From the NCBI GenBank assembly GCA_910589415.1, contig OU342638.1, positions 3,720,001 to 3,784,000 of the forward strand: a stretch of 64,000 nucleotides of DNA, given 5' to 3'. How positions within the stretch are numbered: position 1 is the first letter of the stretch; every line of letters starts with the position of its first letter. Positions 1-10,017 of the stretch are shown here, one piece after another. The notes beneath the pieces were generated by a model, which did not search any database, was not told the DNA's origin, and saw only the letters and a program-made list of their open reading frames with translations. A program made the translations under genes and the position numbers. This stretch comes from Malachius bipustulatus (taxonomy: Eukaryota > Arthropoda > Insecta > Coleoptera > Melyridae).

Positions 1-240
1 CCTCCTCTTCCTCCTCTTCCTCGTTCTCTTCCTCTATTGTCCCGTTCTCTTCTTTCCCGCTCACCTTGCATTGTTTTACTTCGTTCTCTTCTTTCCCGCT
101 CACCTCCCGTTGTCTTACTTCCTCGTTCTTGTCTTTCCCGTTCTCTTCTTTCCTGCTCACCTTCCGTTGTCTTACTTCCTCGTTCTTCTCTTTCCCGTAC
201 TCCTCTTCCCCGTTCCCTTTCTTCTGCATCTCTTTTTTCG
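1..240. repeat. CT-rich degenerate minisatellite
   Basis: About 240 bases of almost pure pyrimidine sequence. Blocks such as TTTCCCGCTCACCT, GTTGTCTTACTT and CCTCGTTCTC recur with imperfect spacing of several tens of bases. Open frames run through it only because the composition lacks stops; they encode Ser/Leu/Phe-rich low-complexity peptide with no domain. The array begins at the window edge, so its full length is unknown. Confidence 0.8.
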
Positions 241-579
241 TCTATTTCATTTATTTTCGTGTTTAGTAGTCTCATATTATGGTAGACTTCTCGACTTTGC
301 TGCTGCAGCAAAGTCGATATCTGATCCAGCAACAGCTGATTCTATAAAAAAATATAATAATGAATTAAATGTAAGTGTGGCAGTTCTCATGATTCAAAAA
401 GGAAATCCAATCCAAGAAATCAGTACAAAAAGGAAATCCAATCCAAGAAATCAGTAAGAAGAAATATAGCCTGTTACTATCCGAATATATTTGCCCAAAA
501 ATTCGTTCTCTAGGTTCGTAATTGAAAATTAGCAAAATTACTTTAACTGTAAAATTCGTTCAAATCCGCTTTTATAAGT
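241..579. other. Non-coding flank with a 31-bp tandem duplication and a short hairpin
   Basis: A+T-rich flank of the BEL element. It contains a hairpin of two 12-base arms around 293-319 (centre CTGCAG) and two adjacent copies of a 31-base unit at about 395-456 (core GGAAATCCAATCCAAGAAAT). A short open frame crosses this stretch but shows no recognisable domain. The last five bases, TAAGT at 575-579, are the target site copied by the BEL element and reappear at 7736-7740. Confidence 0.5.
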
Positions 580-1283
580 TGTTTCGGCAAGCTCAACGAT
601 TAACAACCGAAGGACCAGAGTACTAATTAAACAAGGCAATGAATTAAATGTTTATTGACATGATTACTATAATACATATAATGACTGTTTGAAAATAAAC
701 TCTTCCTTCTTTCTTCTCAAAATTGGTTTAAGTAATGGACCCGGAAATGCCGTGTCCGCGAGGAACTGGAATGAATAGGAGGGTTTAGTTTATTTATTTA
801 AGGATAAGGAGGGATTACCCACTGACCTTGATTTCCTCCTAGACCCACGTAGCAGTTTCTTAAAATGGACGATGTGCGTCTTATCGATCAGGCAAATGAA
901 TAACAATTCTTCCAATAGGTAATGTTCCAATTAGGTACCATATACAAATATCCAATCCAATAATTCAACTGTTTCAATAATTATTGGTAGCAACAATATG
1001 ACGGTGACAACAATGTAACAATCGGAGATGGAGCGAACAAAATCACCATCACCAACACAACAACAAAACGTGAATATGCAGATTGCATCTCGACTCCAGC
1101 CCGCAGACTCTCAGCGGTGGTGCACTTGTTCTCAGTGCGTGACGGGAAACCTTCCTTTTCTCGTCGCCTCTCGCGTTGCCTGCGGCGCGCTGGCTCCGGT
1201 TATCCATCTGTGCCCAAGTGGGGGAATTTAAGGATAGGACGGAGGGCAATCTTATGCAACCAGAAAACCACGGGGATGTAACA
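580..1283 (-). repeat. 3' LTR of the BEL/Pao element
   Basis: On the plus strand it starts TGTTTCGGCAAGC and ends GGGGATGTAACA. It is 704 bp, the same length as the copy at 7032-7735. The three differences are GAGGAAC versus GAGAAAC, CAATCCAAT versus CAATTCAAT, and GGCTCCGG versus GGCTTCGG. It lies downstream of the polyprotein in the element's orientation. Confidence 0.95.
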
Positions 1284-1297
1284 TTTCCGCCCACCAA
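1284..1297 (-). other. Polypurine tract of the BEL/Pao element
   Basis: Directly inside the 3' LTR the minus strand reads GGTGGGCGGAAA up to the LTR boundary. The position and purine bias are those expected of the primer for second-strand DNA synthesis. Confidence 0.7.
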
Positions 1298-1416
1298 AAT
1301 CCCACTAAGATACGGGATTTTCAAAAATGACAATTACAAATATTAATTAGTTACGAGCATTACAGATCAAACAAACAAACAAATGATATTCTTAACTAAA
1401 CAAAGCATGAAGTTGA

Positions 1417-4400
1417 TTATTGCGTAGGCAAGGGGCACAACTTCACTAGGGGACGCTTGAACAAACCTTGACCTGTGTGGACCGTGGCCACCCTATTAAT
1501 ACCATCAGACCCTGGATGCAATTTCACTATTTGCCCCAGCTTCCATTTCAGAGGAGGAAGCTGTTCATCTTTAATAAGGACAATTGTTCCAATCTTTACA
1601 GCATCTTGCTGGACAACTTCAAACCACTTTCCACGTTGCTGCAAAGTGTGAAGGTATTCGTTTCGCCACCGAGACCACAACTGTTGATGCATATGCTGAA
1701 TCATTTGCCAGCGTGACAACCGTGAAATATTCAAATGACAAAGATTAGGATCCGCCGGTGCGGGGAATGGTTCTAATGTAAGGAAGTGACCAGGGGAAAG
1801 CGCCGTCAAATCGTTGGGATCACTGCTTAAAACACATAAAGGCCTAGAATTCAAGAGTGCCTCGACTTGGGCAAATAACGTCGTTAATTCCTCATAGGAG
1901 AGAACTTGGACTCCAATGATTCGAGCTAGATGTGTCTTCACTGATTTAATCCCACTCTCCCAAAGGCCACCAAAATGTGGAGCTCCAGGAGGTATGAACT
2001 GCCAAGAAATGGCTTCTCCCTCAGCGGCCTGACGTAACATTCGGTTAAGGATTTTATGGGCACCAACAAAATTTGTCCCATTATCACTAACAATTTTGGA
2101 ACACCTTCCTCGGCGTGCAACAAAGCGACGTAAAGCAGCAATAAACGCGTCAGCTGACAGGTCTGAAACCAGTTCAAGATGAACCGCCTTGGTGCTCATG
2201 CAAACAAACAAACAAAGATACGCCTTAAAGGTACGAGCGCCACGCGCTCTCTTTACCGAAACCGAAAAAGGTCCACCATAATCTACTCCGACTATACTAA
2301 ATGGCTTCACTGGTGTTACACGAGCTGGTGGAAGAGATCCCATTGGGGGAATTACCGGAATAGGTTTGGCCTTAAAACACCTATTACAACAAGAAACATA
2401 ATGACGTACAACTCGTCGAGCGGAAACAATCCAGAATTGCTGCTGTAACAAATATAACGTTGTGTTCACACCAGGATGACAATACTTCGAATGAACATAA
2501 TTGACGATTAACTCTGTTAATCGATGACGACGAGGCAATAAAGCCGGATGTTTAGTTTCAAAAGGCAGTGTAGCGTGTTTCAGCCGCCCACCAACACGCA
2601 ATACGCCCTCACTATCGAGAAAGACAGCAAGCTTTCGGAATGTACTTGAACAGGGACGGTTGGCGCGCAAATTATTAATCTCAACTGTAAACTCAGCACC
2701 CTGGATCACCTTTACCAACACCAACAAAGACGACTGCAACTCCTGATAAGTGAGAGCTCCTGAAGTCCTATCCGAGGCCCGACAATTTTTTACAAATCTC
2801 AAACACCACGCAACAATACCCTGAATGGTTCTGAGAGAAGAAAACTTATCAAGAAGTTCATGAACAAACAATGCTTCATTAGATATCTGAGTGATATGAC
2901 TCCCAATGATACCAAGATCCACCTCAGGATCGTCGGCAGGTAATTCAAACGAATCATTACCAACCAGCGATCCAGGTTTGCTCTCACTGGAGGGCATAAC
3001 GGGTGTCAGCCCGAGAGACAGATCTGGCCATTCACTAGAATCACCTCGAAGAAATTCAGGCCCTGTCCACCAAGACTTCAAAACAAGAAAGGCACCTGGT
3101 AACAAACCACGAGAGGCCGGATCCGCAGCATTCTCCTTTGTACGGACATGCCTCCAACAATCGGGTGAAATGCGTTCTTGGATATACGAAACACGGTTGG
3201 CAACAAAAGTTTTCCACTTGTGTGGTGACGAGCGAATCCAACAAAGGACAACCGTGGAATCTGTCCAAGCATATATTCTTTCAATCTTGACCAAATCAAC
3301 GAACACATTTTTAACAAAACAAACAAGTTTAGACAGCAAAACAGCCCCACAAAGTTCCAACCGAGGAATAGTCAATTGCTTCAACGGGGCAACTTTAGTT
3401 TTAGCAATCAAAAAATTCACCTTAAATTCACCGTCGTGATAGTAGCGTACATACACTACAGCGGCATAGCCAACTTCCGAGGCATCACAAAACCCGTGAA
3501 TTTCGCAGCAACGAACCGAAAACGAAAAAATAAACCGCGGAATTTTCAACGAATCAAGAGATGGAAACTGCGACAAAAATTCCCGCCAGAGCCGGCATAC
3601 ATCCTCTGGAGGAGGTTCATCCCAACCCAGACCAAGCGACCATAATCGCTGGATGATATGCTTGATAAGCAATGATATCGGACTCAAAAAACCCAACGGG
3701 TCGTAAATTCGAGATACCTGAGACAATAGAACCCGTTTTGTACAAGTGTCCTCAAGATAGTTGACAGAAAACAAGAACTGATCTGTTTCAGCTGTCCATT
3801 GCAACCCTAAAATCTTTGTCGACGTATCAGACGCATCCACAAAACTAGAAACAAAAGTCTGACAATGTTCAGATGGAATATCGGTCAACACAGATGGATG
3901 GTTGCTAGTCCACTTTCTTAATTCAAAACAACCAGCCTCAAACATTTTTACAACTTGCTCTCGAATTTCAATGGCCGACTCTACCGAATCCGCTCCACAA
4001 ACCAAATCGTCAACATAAAGATTTCTTCGAACCTGTTCTGCAGCTGCCGGAAACTGTTCCTTATAAAGATCTGCCAAGTAGTTAATTGTTTTAATGGCCA
4101 GATACGGAGCCGATGATACATCGTTAGTTATGGTATTCAACTGATAAGTCTCAGTAGGTAGACTATCATCAAATCGATACCTGATCAATTGAAACTTTCG
4201 ATCAGGAGGAGCAACAAGAACCTGACGATACATCTGACGAATGTCGCAGGTAAATACCACAGTCTGAAGACGAAAACGCAACAAAATTGAAACAATGTCA
4301 TTCTGGAGTTTGGCTCCAACATGGACGGTATCATTAAGAGATACACCATTTGCATCTTTAGTGGATGCATCAAAGACTACTCTAATTTTGTTCTTACCCC

Positions 4401-6402
4401 CTTCCATCTTAAAAACGCAATGATGAGGTATAAAGTAAGAATCATCCTCAACTTGATTGGCAGGCAAACGAGTCATATGACCTGACGCAAGATAATCCTG
4501 CATAAACTCGGTATACAATTTTTTAACGTCTGGCTGACGAAGCAAGCGACGCTCTACTGCAGCCAATCTGCGATCAGCAATCGCACTAGAATTTACAAAG
4601 GAGGGCCGCCCACCAAGAAAGGGTAAAGTCACTCCGAATCTACCGGACGGTTCACGATAAACCGAATCCGCAAAAGCTTTATCAACTTTCACCTCCTCAG
4701 GAGACATAGAGGGTTTCGACGGAACCTCCTCAATCTCCCAGAACAAACGAAGACTGCTGTCAATATCCGGCCCCAATTGAGCACACAAAGCATGAACTTG
4801 ATTAGCAAACCCACTAACAGGTCCCAATATTGTCCAACCAAACAAAGTGTTGACAGCAGTAGGTTGACCCGGATTCCCCTGAATAGGGACCCCACACAAA
4901 ATTTGGGAGTATATGTCTGCTCCCAACAACAAGTCTATCGTAGAAGGCACGTTCCACTGCGGGTCAGCAAAAATGAGATTATTTAGGTGAGGAAATTGAG
5001 AAATATCCACCTCGCGATTGGGAAGATCACCACAAATGTTCGACAATACAAAGAAGTTGACATCAACAAACGATTCCTTTCCCACCGGTCGAATTACCGT
5101 AGAGACTCCACCCCCACAAGCATTTTGAGAACAACCAAGACCTACAATAGGAACAGAATTTTTAAAGCGGGGTAACCCCAACTGATTGGCTCGATGAGAA
5201 ACAATAAATGAAGCCTGAGAGCCAGGATCTATCAACGCTCTCACTTTGTGATACTTGTTCCACTTATCCCGAATCTCCAACAAAACCGTCGCCAAAAGAA
5301 CCTGGCTAACACGACATCCACTTGTGCAAGAAGTAATCCTAGAAGTAGATGCTTCTATTTCAACTTTCTGGCCCGATGACGAGGCAGTGGATACATCACG
5401 AGGCTGATCAAGAGGACCCCTTTGGCCCGAATCAGATGAAGGCATCGGTCTGTGTAAAAGTGTGTGATGTCTCCCCTTACAATTACGACAAGAAGAATGA
5501 GAAGAACAACGAGCTGCAGAATGACCTTCTTGGAGACAATTGTAGCACAAAAAATGCCTTTTCAGAAAGTCAGCCCTGGCATTGGGATCCAACGCCAAAA
5601 ACTTTGAGAAATGGTAAAGCAGATGTTCCTGCTTACACGAGAGACATTTAGGAGATGCCCGAACGTTGGAAGTGCTAACATGCAAAGCTTTCTTTGCCCA
5701 GACCCTAGAACTAGACCCTGTCTGTGCCTGAGAACTTTGGGAACGACCACCCTCAACACTCACACCAGAAAACTCCAATACCCTACATTGACTTTCAATG
5801 AATTCCTCAAGACGATCGAAAGTGGGTACCGAATTCCTGACGTCACGGCAGTCCGACTCGAACAATCTCCGAGTACCAGGATCGATTCTGTCAATAAGCA
5901 TGTTAAACCAAAAGAAGTCCTCAAGGTTATCTGACAAGTTTAATGCACAAAGCGCAGCCTTGTACTCCCTAAAAGTGTCCAAAAGTTTTCGCAACTGTTT
6001 AGGACCCTCTGATGAGACATGACCCAACGAGTTCAACTCCCTCCAGAAATACATCGCCATCTCTCTCTTATTGTCATATCTTTCGATTAACAAGTCATAT
6101 GCTATTTGATAATTCGCTTCATCAAGTGGCAAAGCCTTAATCAAGTTCAAAGGCTCCTTTTCAAGTGTATTTAACAAATATTGAAACTTCTCCAATTTTG
6201 AAATGCTTCCATTATTGTGGATGGAATTATCGAAGCTTTGAATATAAGACCTCCACTCACGAATTGACCCTGAAAACGTCCTAAGATTTAATTTGGACAA
6301 CCTCAAGTTATTATGACCTACTGTCACGTCGCCAACACCACCAACAACAGGTGCAGGCTCAACCTTAACCTCAGTCAATCGTTTATGAGCATCCCTTATC
6401 AA
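1417..6402 (-). CDS. BEL/Pao Gag-Pol polyprotein (main open frame)
   Basis: A 1661-residue frame encoding nearly the whole polyprotein. Domains in order: Gag capsid region resembling DUF1759 (about 30-215); CCHC knuckle CYNCLQEGHSAARC (286-299) preceded and followed by further Cys pairs; aspartic protease-like region with IDPGSQASF at about 391; reverse transcriptase (about 650-830) with YVDD at 796-799; RNase H with FCDAS near 971 and AWTDST near 1045; integrase with a His/Cys zinc finger (about 1304-1342), D1374 in VDYGG, D1440 in SDNGT and E1482 in GGLWES; then a basic C-terminal domain. The frame has no ATG at its 5' end; the first listed codon is TTG. It overlaps the upstream Gag frame in the -1 phase, so it is probably the continuation of that frame. 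Function: copying element RNA into DNA in cytoplasmic particles, and integration. Confidence 0.93.
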   Translation of the reverse strand: MIRDAHKRLTEVKVEPAPVVGGVGDVTVGHNNLRLSKLNLRTFSGSIREWRSYIQSFDNSIHNNGSISKLEKFQYLLNTLEKEPLNLIKALPLDEANYQIAYDLLIERYDNKREMAMYFWRELNSLGHVSSEGPKQLRKLLDTFREYKAALCALNLSDNLEDFFWFNMLIDRIDPGTRRLFESDCRDVRNSVPTFDRLEEFIESQCRVLEFSGVSVEGGRSQSSQAQTGSSSRVWAKKALHVSTSNVRASPKCLSCKQEHLLYHFSKFLALDPNARADFLKRHFLCYNCLQEGHSAARCSSHSSCRNCKGRHHTLLHRPMPSSDSGQRGPLDQPRDVSTASSSGQKVEIEASTSRITSCTSGCRVSQVLLATVLLEIRDKWNKYHKVRALIDPGSQASFIVSHRANQLGLPRFKNSVPIVGLGCSQNACGGGVSTVIRPVGKESFVDVNFFVLSNICGDLPNREVDISQFPHLNNLIFADPQWNVPSTIDLLLGADIYSQILCGVPIQGNPGQPTAVNTLFGWTILGPVSGFANQVHALCAQLGPDIDSSLRLFWEIEEVPSKPSMSPEEVKVDKAFADSVYREPSGRFGVTLPFLGGRPSFVNSSAIADRRLAAVERRLLRQPDVKKLYTEFMQDYLASGHMTRLPANQVEDDSYFIPHHCVFKMEGGKNKIRVVFDASTKDANGVSLNDTVHVGAKLQNDIVSILLRFRLQTVVFTCDIRQMYRQVLVAPPDRKFQLIRYRFDDSLPTETYQLNTITNDVSSAPYLAIKTINYLADLYKEQFPAAAEQVRRNLYVDDLVCGADSVESAIEIREQVVKMFEAGCFELRKWTSNHPSVLTDIPSEHCQTFVSSFVDASDTSTKILGLQWTAETDQFLFSVNYLEDTCTKRVLLSQVSRIYDPLGFLSPISLLIKHIIQRLWSLGLGWDEPPPEDVCRLWREFLSQFPSLDSLKIPRFIFSFSVRCCEIHGFCDASEVGYAAVVYVRYYHDGEFKVNFLIAKTKVAPLKQLTIPRLELCGAVLLSKLVCFVKNVFVDLVKIERIYAWTDSTVVLCWIRSSPHKWKTFVANRVSYIQERISPDCWRHVRTKENAADPASRGLLPGAFLVLKSWWTGPEFLRGDSSEWPDLSLGLTPVMPSSESKPGSLVGNDSFELPADDPEVDLGIIGSHITQISNEALFVHELLDKFSSLRTIQGIVAWCLRFVKNCRASDRTSGALTYQELQSSLLVLVKVIQGAEFTVEINNLRANRPCSSTFRKLAVFLDSEGVLRVGGRLKHATLPFETKHPALLPRRHRLTELIVNYVHSKYCHPGVNTTLYLLQQQFWIVSARRVVRHYVSCCNRCFKAKPIPVIPPMGSLPPARVTPVKPFSIVGVDYGGPFSVSVKRARGARTFKAYLCLFVCMSTKAVHLELVSDLSADAFIAALRRFVARRGRCSKIVSDNGTNFVGAHKILNRMLRQAAEGEAISWQFIPPGAPHFGGLWESGIKSVKTHLARIIGVQVLSYEELTTLFAQVEALLNSRPLCVLSSDPNDLTALSPGHFLTLEPFPAPADPNLCHLNISRLSRWQMIQHMHQQLWSRWRNEYLHTLQQRGKWFEVVQQDAVKIGTIVLIKDEQLPPLKWKLGQIVKLHPGSDGINRVATVHTGQGLFKRPLVKLCPLPTQ

Positions 6403-6662
6403 ATAATTTCCCTGTAGGTATCTTTACGAATGATATCCTGAGACTCTAGTTCGATATTTTCAATATTCGAAATTATTTCCAAATGCCAAGTTTTAAATTC
6501 GTCAAATGTTCCCTCCAAAGTATCAAATTGGGCACAAAACAATCGATCCTTCGAAGAATCAACAAAAATTTCTTCAATTAATGCAAATGCCTCTTTAATA
6601 GTCGTCATTGCCAATTTACGACCCGTCAAAGCCTGCTTAAGAGAGTTTTTCTTAGGCGCCAT
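6399..6662 (-). CDS. N-terminal Gag segment of the BEL/Pao element
   Basis: An 87-residue frame that starts with a proper ATG and runs to a stop at 6399-6401. It is rich in helix-forming residues and matches the expected extreme N-terminus of BEL/Pao Gag, just upstream of the DUF1759-like region. The downstream Gag-Pol frame is open from about 6423 and overlaps by roughly 24 bases in the -1 phase. I see no canonical X-XXY-YYZ slippery heptamer in phase. A single-base indel, an assembly error or an unusual frameshift are all possible. The 5' leader to the LTR is about 350 bases. Confidence 0.75.
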   Translation of the reverse strand: MAPKKNSLKQALTGRKLAMTTIKEAFALIEEIFVDSSKDRLFCAQFDTLEGTFDEFKTWHLEIISNIENIELESQDIIRKDTYREII

Positions 6663-7010
6663 CTCGATTACAAAATAAATCTACAATGACCTAATCAATC
6701 AACAACAACAATAATAAAATACACTTCAAAACTTTTAAATTACAAAAAGGTACCAACCTGATGTTAACTTGCAAAATGTCAACCAACCTCACGCTTTCCC
6801 CAACAAATAAACACCAATAATAAGTGTCAATTATTCTCGGTGTTTAAAACAACACAAATGTTTGAATGTACAATTATAAAACTCGCAACGTAAAGAAGGA
6901 AGAATCTTCCTCAACACAACAACAAATTCATTGCCAAGTTCAAACAGTACACACAAGAGAGCAGCCAAATGACTGTATCAAAAAAAAAAAAAAAAACATA
7001 GGACTTTATA

Positions 7011-7028
7011 ATCCGGCTCGAAGGACCA
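7011..7028 (-). promoter_or_regulatory. Primer-binding site, tRNA-Tyr type
   Basis: Three bases inside the 5' LTR the plus strand carries ATCCGGCTCGAAGGACCA. This is the 3' end of eukaryotic tRNA-Tyr including CCA, whose acceptor stem pairs 5' CCUUCGA. The minus strand is therefore complementary to that tRNA over 18 bases. The match and the spacing fix the LTR boundary and the element's orientation. Confidence 0.9.
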
Positions 7029-7031
7029 AAA

Positions 7032-7735
7032 TGTTTCGGCAAGCTCAACGATTAACAACCGAAGGACCAGAGTACTAATTAAACAAGGCAATGAATTAAA
7101 TGTTTATTGACATGATTACTATAATACATATAATGACTGTTTGAAAATAAACTCTTCCTTCTTTCTTCTCAAAATTGGTTTAAGTAATGGACCCGGAAAT
7201 GCCGTGTCCGCGAGAAACTGGAATGAATAGGAGGGTTTAGTTTATTTATTTAAGGATAAGGAGGGATTACCCACTGACCTTGATTTCCTCCTAGACCCAC
7301 GTAGCAGTTTCTTAAAATGGACGATGTGCGTCTTATCGATCAGGCAAATGAATAACAATTCTTCCAATAGGTAATGTTCCAATTAGGTACCATATACAAA
7401 TATCCAATTCAATAATTCAACTGTTTCAATAATTATTGGTAGCAACAATATGACGGTGACAACAATGTAACAATCGGAGATGGAGCGAACAAAATCACCA
7501 TCACCAACACAACAACAAAACGTGAATATGCAGATTGCATCTCGACTCCAGCCCGCAGACTCTCAGCGGTGGTGCACTTGTTCTCAGTGCGTGACGGGAA
7601 ACCTTCCTTTTCTCGTCGCCTCTCGCGTTGCCTGCGGCGCGCTGGCTTCGGTTATCCATCTGTGCCCAAGTGGGGGAATTTAAGGATAGGACGGAGGGCA
7701 ATCTTATGCAACCAGAAAACCACGGGGATGTAACA
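7032..7735 (-). repeat. 5' LTR of the BEL/Pao element
   Basis: 704 bp, nearly identical to 580-1283, and followed by the second copy of the TAAGT duplication (7736-7740). It carries the element's promoter in the minus orientation. The inside edge abuts the primer site after three adenines. Confidence 0.95.
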
Positions 7736-7740
7736 TAAGT

Positions 7741-8929
7741 GATAGTGATATAACAAATATACAATGATGGTTGATGCAGATTTCTCAAGAAAACCTTATT
7801 ATCTTTGGTAGGTAGATTTTTCTTTATTGGCAAATATTACAAAACTTCAATCTCAATAGTTTGAATACTTTTGTAGAAATTTTAATTTAGTGAATATTAT
7901 TTACAAAATGTGGGACTTTTATAAACAATGCATTTGAAGGAATTTTTCAAATTATTTTTCCAAAAACTTTAAAAGTGTGTTCCTGTCTTATGTACACCTA
8001 TCAGGCTTTAGGCGGCATCGTTCGAAGATGGACACCGTAACGACTCAGTTTATTCTTATCGACGAGCAAGTGATACACCGAAAATTGTCCTATCTCCTGA
8101 ATTATACTAGACACGTGGAAACAAAATCAATTCATGCTCATTTTGAAAGGAAAAAAAATATATTAAGTTTGAGTATTCAGACTCATGCATGGGTATAGTT
8201 TATTGGAGTACGTGCTTCAGACTCATGCATGGGTAGATTATTGAAGTACGTAGATCACATAAAGGTTTATAATTTTCATCAAATTAGCTTTTTAAGATCA
8301 AAGTAGGTATCGCACCAACCATTACATATTAGAGTTTTGGTTTTCATAACAACTATTATACCTGTCATATAATAAGCCAAATAATAATTCGTGTTCTCCC
8401 TGCGGTGGTTTTAATAATAATAATTAATTTTATTACTTACTTGAATGTTGTCTCCTTGTGGTGGTGGTGGTGGTGATGGCGACGTCATTATTTTTTTTCT
8501 TTTTACTTAAAATAGTAAAAGTAGAGTCATTAAAACCAAACCAACACCGATGGACGAACCGGAACCGACCGCAACACCAAAAAACTTTCATTTAATATAA
8601 TCTTCGCGCCAATAAAATAGGTTTTTTTGCGACAGCCGACATTGCCAACCGTGAAAGACGACGTATTTCAATGTGAAAGTCAATTTAACGACCAACAACT
8701 TACGGTCACGATACACGGTACCAAGATACACATAATATACAGTCTATGCCGATAGACGATGACTGCGCAAGCTGCGTTCCGGTCTTCTGACGTTACGCGG
8801 TTGTTGGAAGACTACACATGAGATTGCTTATATCTTTTTTATTGTCAGGAATAAATAAATAATTCTTTGTTGGCTTGCATATATCGGCAACAGCTATCCA
8901 TTTGACGTTTTAAAAATTTTCAAGGTCAA
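7741..8929. other. Intergenic, no gene recognised
   Basis: About 1.2 kb of A+T-rich DNA with no convincing open frame. It contains a short direct repeat (CAGACTCATGCATGGGTA, near 8178 and 8219), a GGT triplet run near 8459-8476 and a T-rich tract near 8490. It continues the flank interrupted by the BEL element. I see no terminal repeats that would define another element here. Confidence 0.5.
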
Positions 8930-9941
8930 AAGGTGAAAATATTCAGAATTGAATCGCATAAAAATACACTATTTCTGCGATTGATGCGCAAGAAGGTTTT
9001 TTTATTCTTACTTACAATAGTACTAACTAGAAATGGGTCATTACCTTCCTCAAGTTCTAGAGTTTCATCATCACACTCACCTACTGCATATCTACTGCAT
9101 GCACATTATTTACCCTGTTTTTACAACAATAAGCAAAATGATTAATCTTTTTGCACTTAATACATACTTTATTAAAAGCAGGACAGTTACCGTAGCTGTG
9201 GTTTCTTGCGCATTTAGAGCACACTCCACGAAACTGACGAGCTGGTCCCTGAGCTTCATATCTACTTGATGAGGGAATATTCTGATTTGATTCTGTAAAC
9301 CGTCTTCCTCCTCCTTGCGATGACTGTAACCTCCTACTGCTACCAGTACTGGCTTATATCTGTAGATGTGGCTCTATTTAATAGTTGTCTTACATGCGAT
9401 TCTGCCTGTTCAGCACTCTTACAAATATCAATAGCTCTCGTTAAGTTTAAGTTTTGTTCTCTTAAAAGCCTATCTCTCAACTTCGGTTCCTCACACCACA
9501 TTATATTCGATCCTTTATTAATTCGTCTCTCATCTGGTCGAATTCACAATTGCTCGCTACAGTTTTCAAGTCTTTCAAAAAATTGTCGAAAGTTTCACCC
9601 TCCATTTGGCTCCTTATGTTAAATTTATGTCTTTCGATACTGGTGTTTGTTTGAGGTGAAAAATATCGCTCAAACCTGACCGTTGTCAGGTCGTTGTAGT
9701 TGTTTCTTTCCCCTTCTTCAAATTCAAATGTTTCGTAAATTTCCATACCTTCCTCTCCAATACAGTGTAAAAGGCATGCAATTTTTACTTCATCATCTCC
9801 ACGGGCCGCTGCTTGAGTTGCTGTCATGTAAATTTGAAAGCTTCTTTTAAATTTCTTCCAATTGCTACCCAAATCACCCATTTGCATTGGTTTTGGCTGT
9901 TTAAGGAACTCCGACATTTTGGTATTTTTAATTTTCACCAA
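8930..9941 (-). pseudogene. Ty3/Gypsy Gag remnant running into the start of Pol
   Basis: Reading from 9941 downwards, an intact 146-residue stretch has the Gypsy Gag capsid pattern (RSFQIYMTATQAA... then LLHCIGEEGMEIYETF). It stops near 9501. The homologous continuation is open in another phase (EEPKLRDRLLREQNLNLTRA..., to about 9350), and then a third phase holds two zinc knuckles, CSKCARNHSYGNC and CIKCKKINHFAYCC, near 9135-9225. A final shift leads to an acidic linker (about 8935-9085) that resembles the entry to the protease, where recognisable sequence ends. It has at least three frame breaks, so it is dead. The zinc-knuckle style resembles Gypsy elements of animals with K02A2.6-like polyproteins. 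Confidence 0.85.
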
Positions 9942-10004
9942 TCCACTTTATATTACATTTATTTATACCTTATTTTATAAATTTAAAACTGGTTATTTAT
10001 AATT

Positions 10005-10017
10005 ACTGACTGCGCCA
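10005..10017 (-). promoter_or_regulatory. Primer-binding site of the Gypsy fragment
   Basis: On the minus strand TGGCGCAGTCAGT follows immediately after an LTR end reading ...CGTAACA. TGGCGCAGTC-type sites are used by many insect Gypsy elements, by my recollection with a tRNA-Ser primer. Its position directly upstream of the Gag remnant supports the orientation. Confidence 0.65.

Larger units (their letters stand above)
580..7735 (-). mobile_element. Complete BEL/Pao LTR retrotransposon
   Basis: A 7156-bp element on the minus strand. Two 704-bp LTRs (TG...CA) flank one Gag-Pol region, and a perfect 5-bp duplication, TAAGT, lies outside both ends (575-579 and 7736-7740), which fits the 4-6 bp usual for BEL/Pao. 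The LTRs differ at only three positions that I could find, so the insertion is young. Primer site and polypurine tract are in place. Domain order (Gag, zinc knuckle, protease, RT, RNase H, integrase) is that of BEL/Pao, with integrase after RNase H. The only coding defect seen is one frame change near 6400. Confidence 0.96.

Noticed and set aside
1028..1333. Small frames shared by 1028-1333 and 7480-7833
   Set aside because: They lie in the two LTRs of the BEL element and on both strands, with no domain.
6380..6430. A programmed -1 frameshift signal in the BEL element
   Set aside because: The phase relation is right but I found no X-XXY-YYZ heptamer in the zero frame, so the claim is not made.
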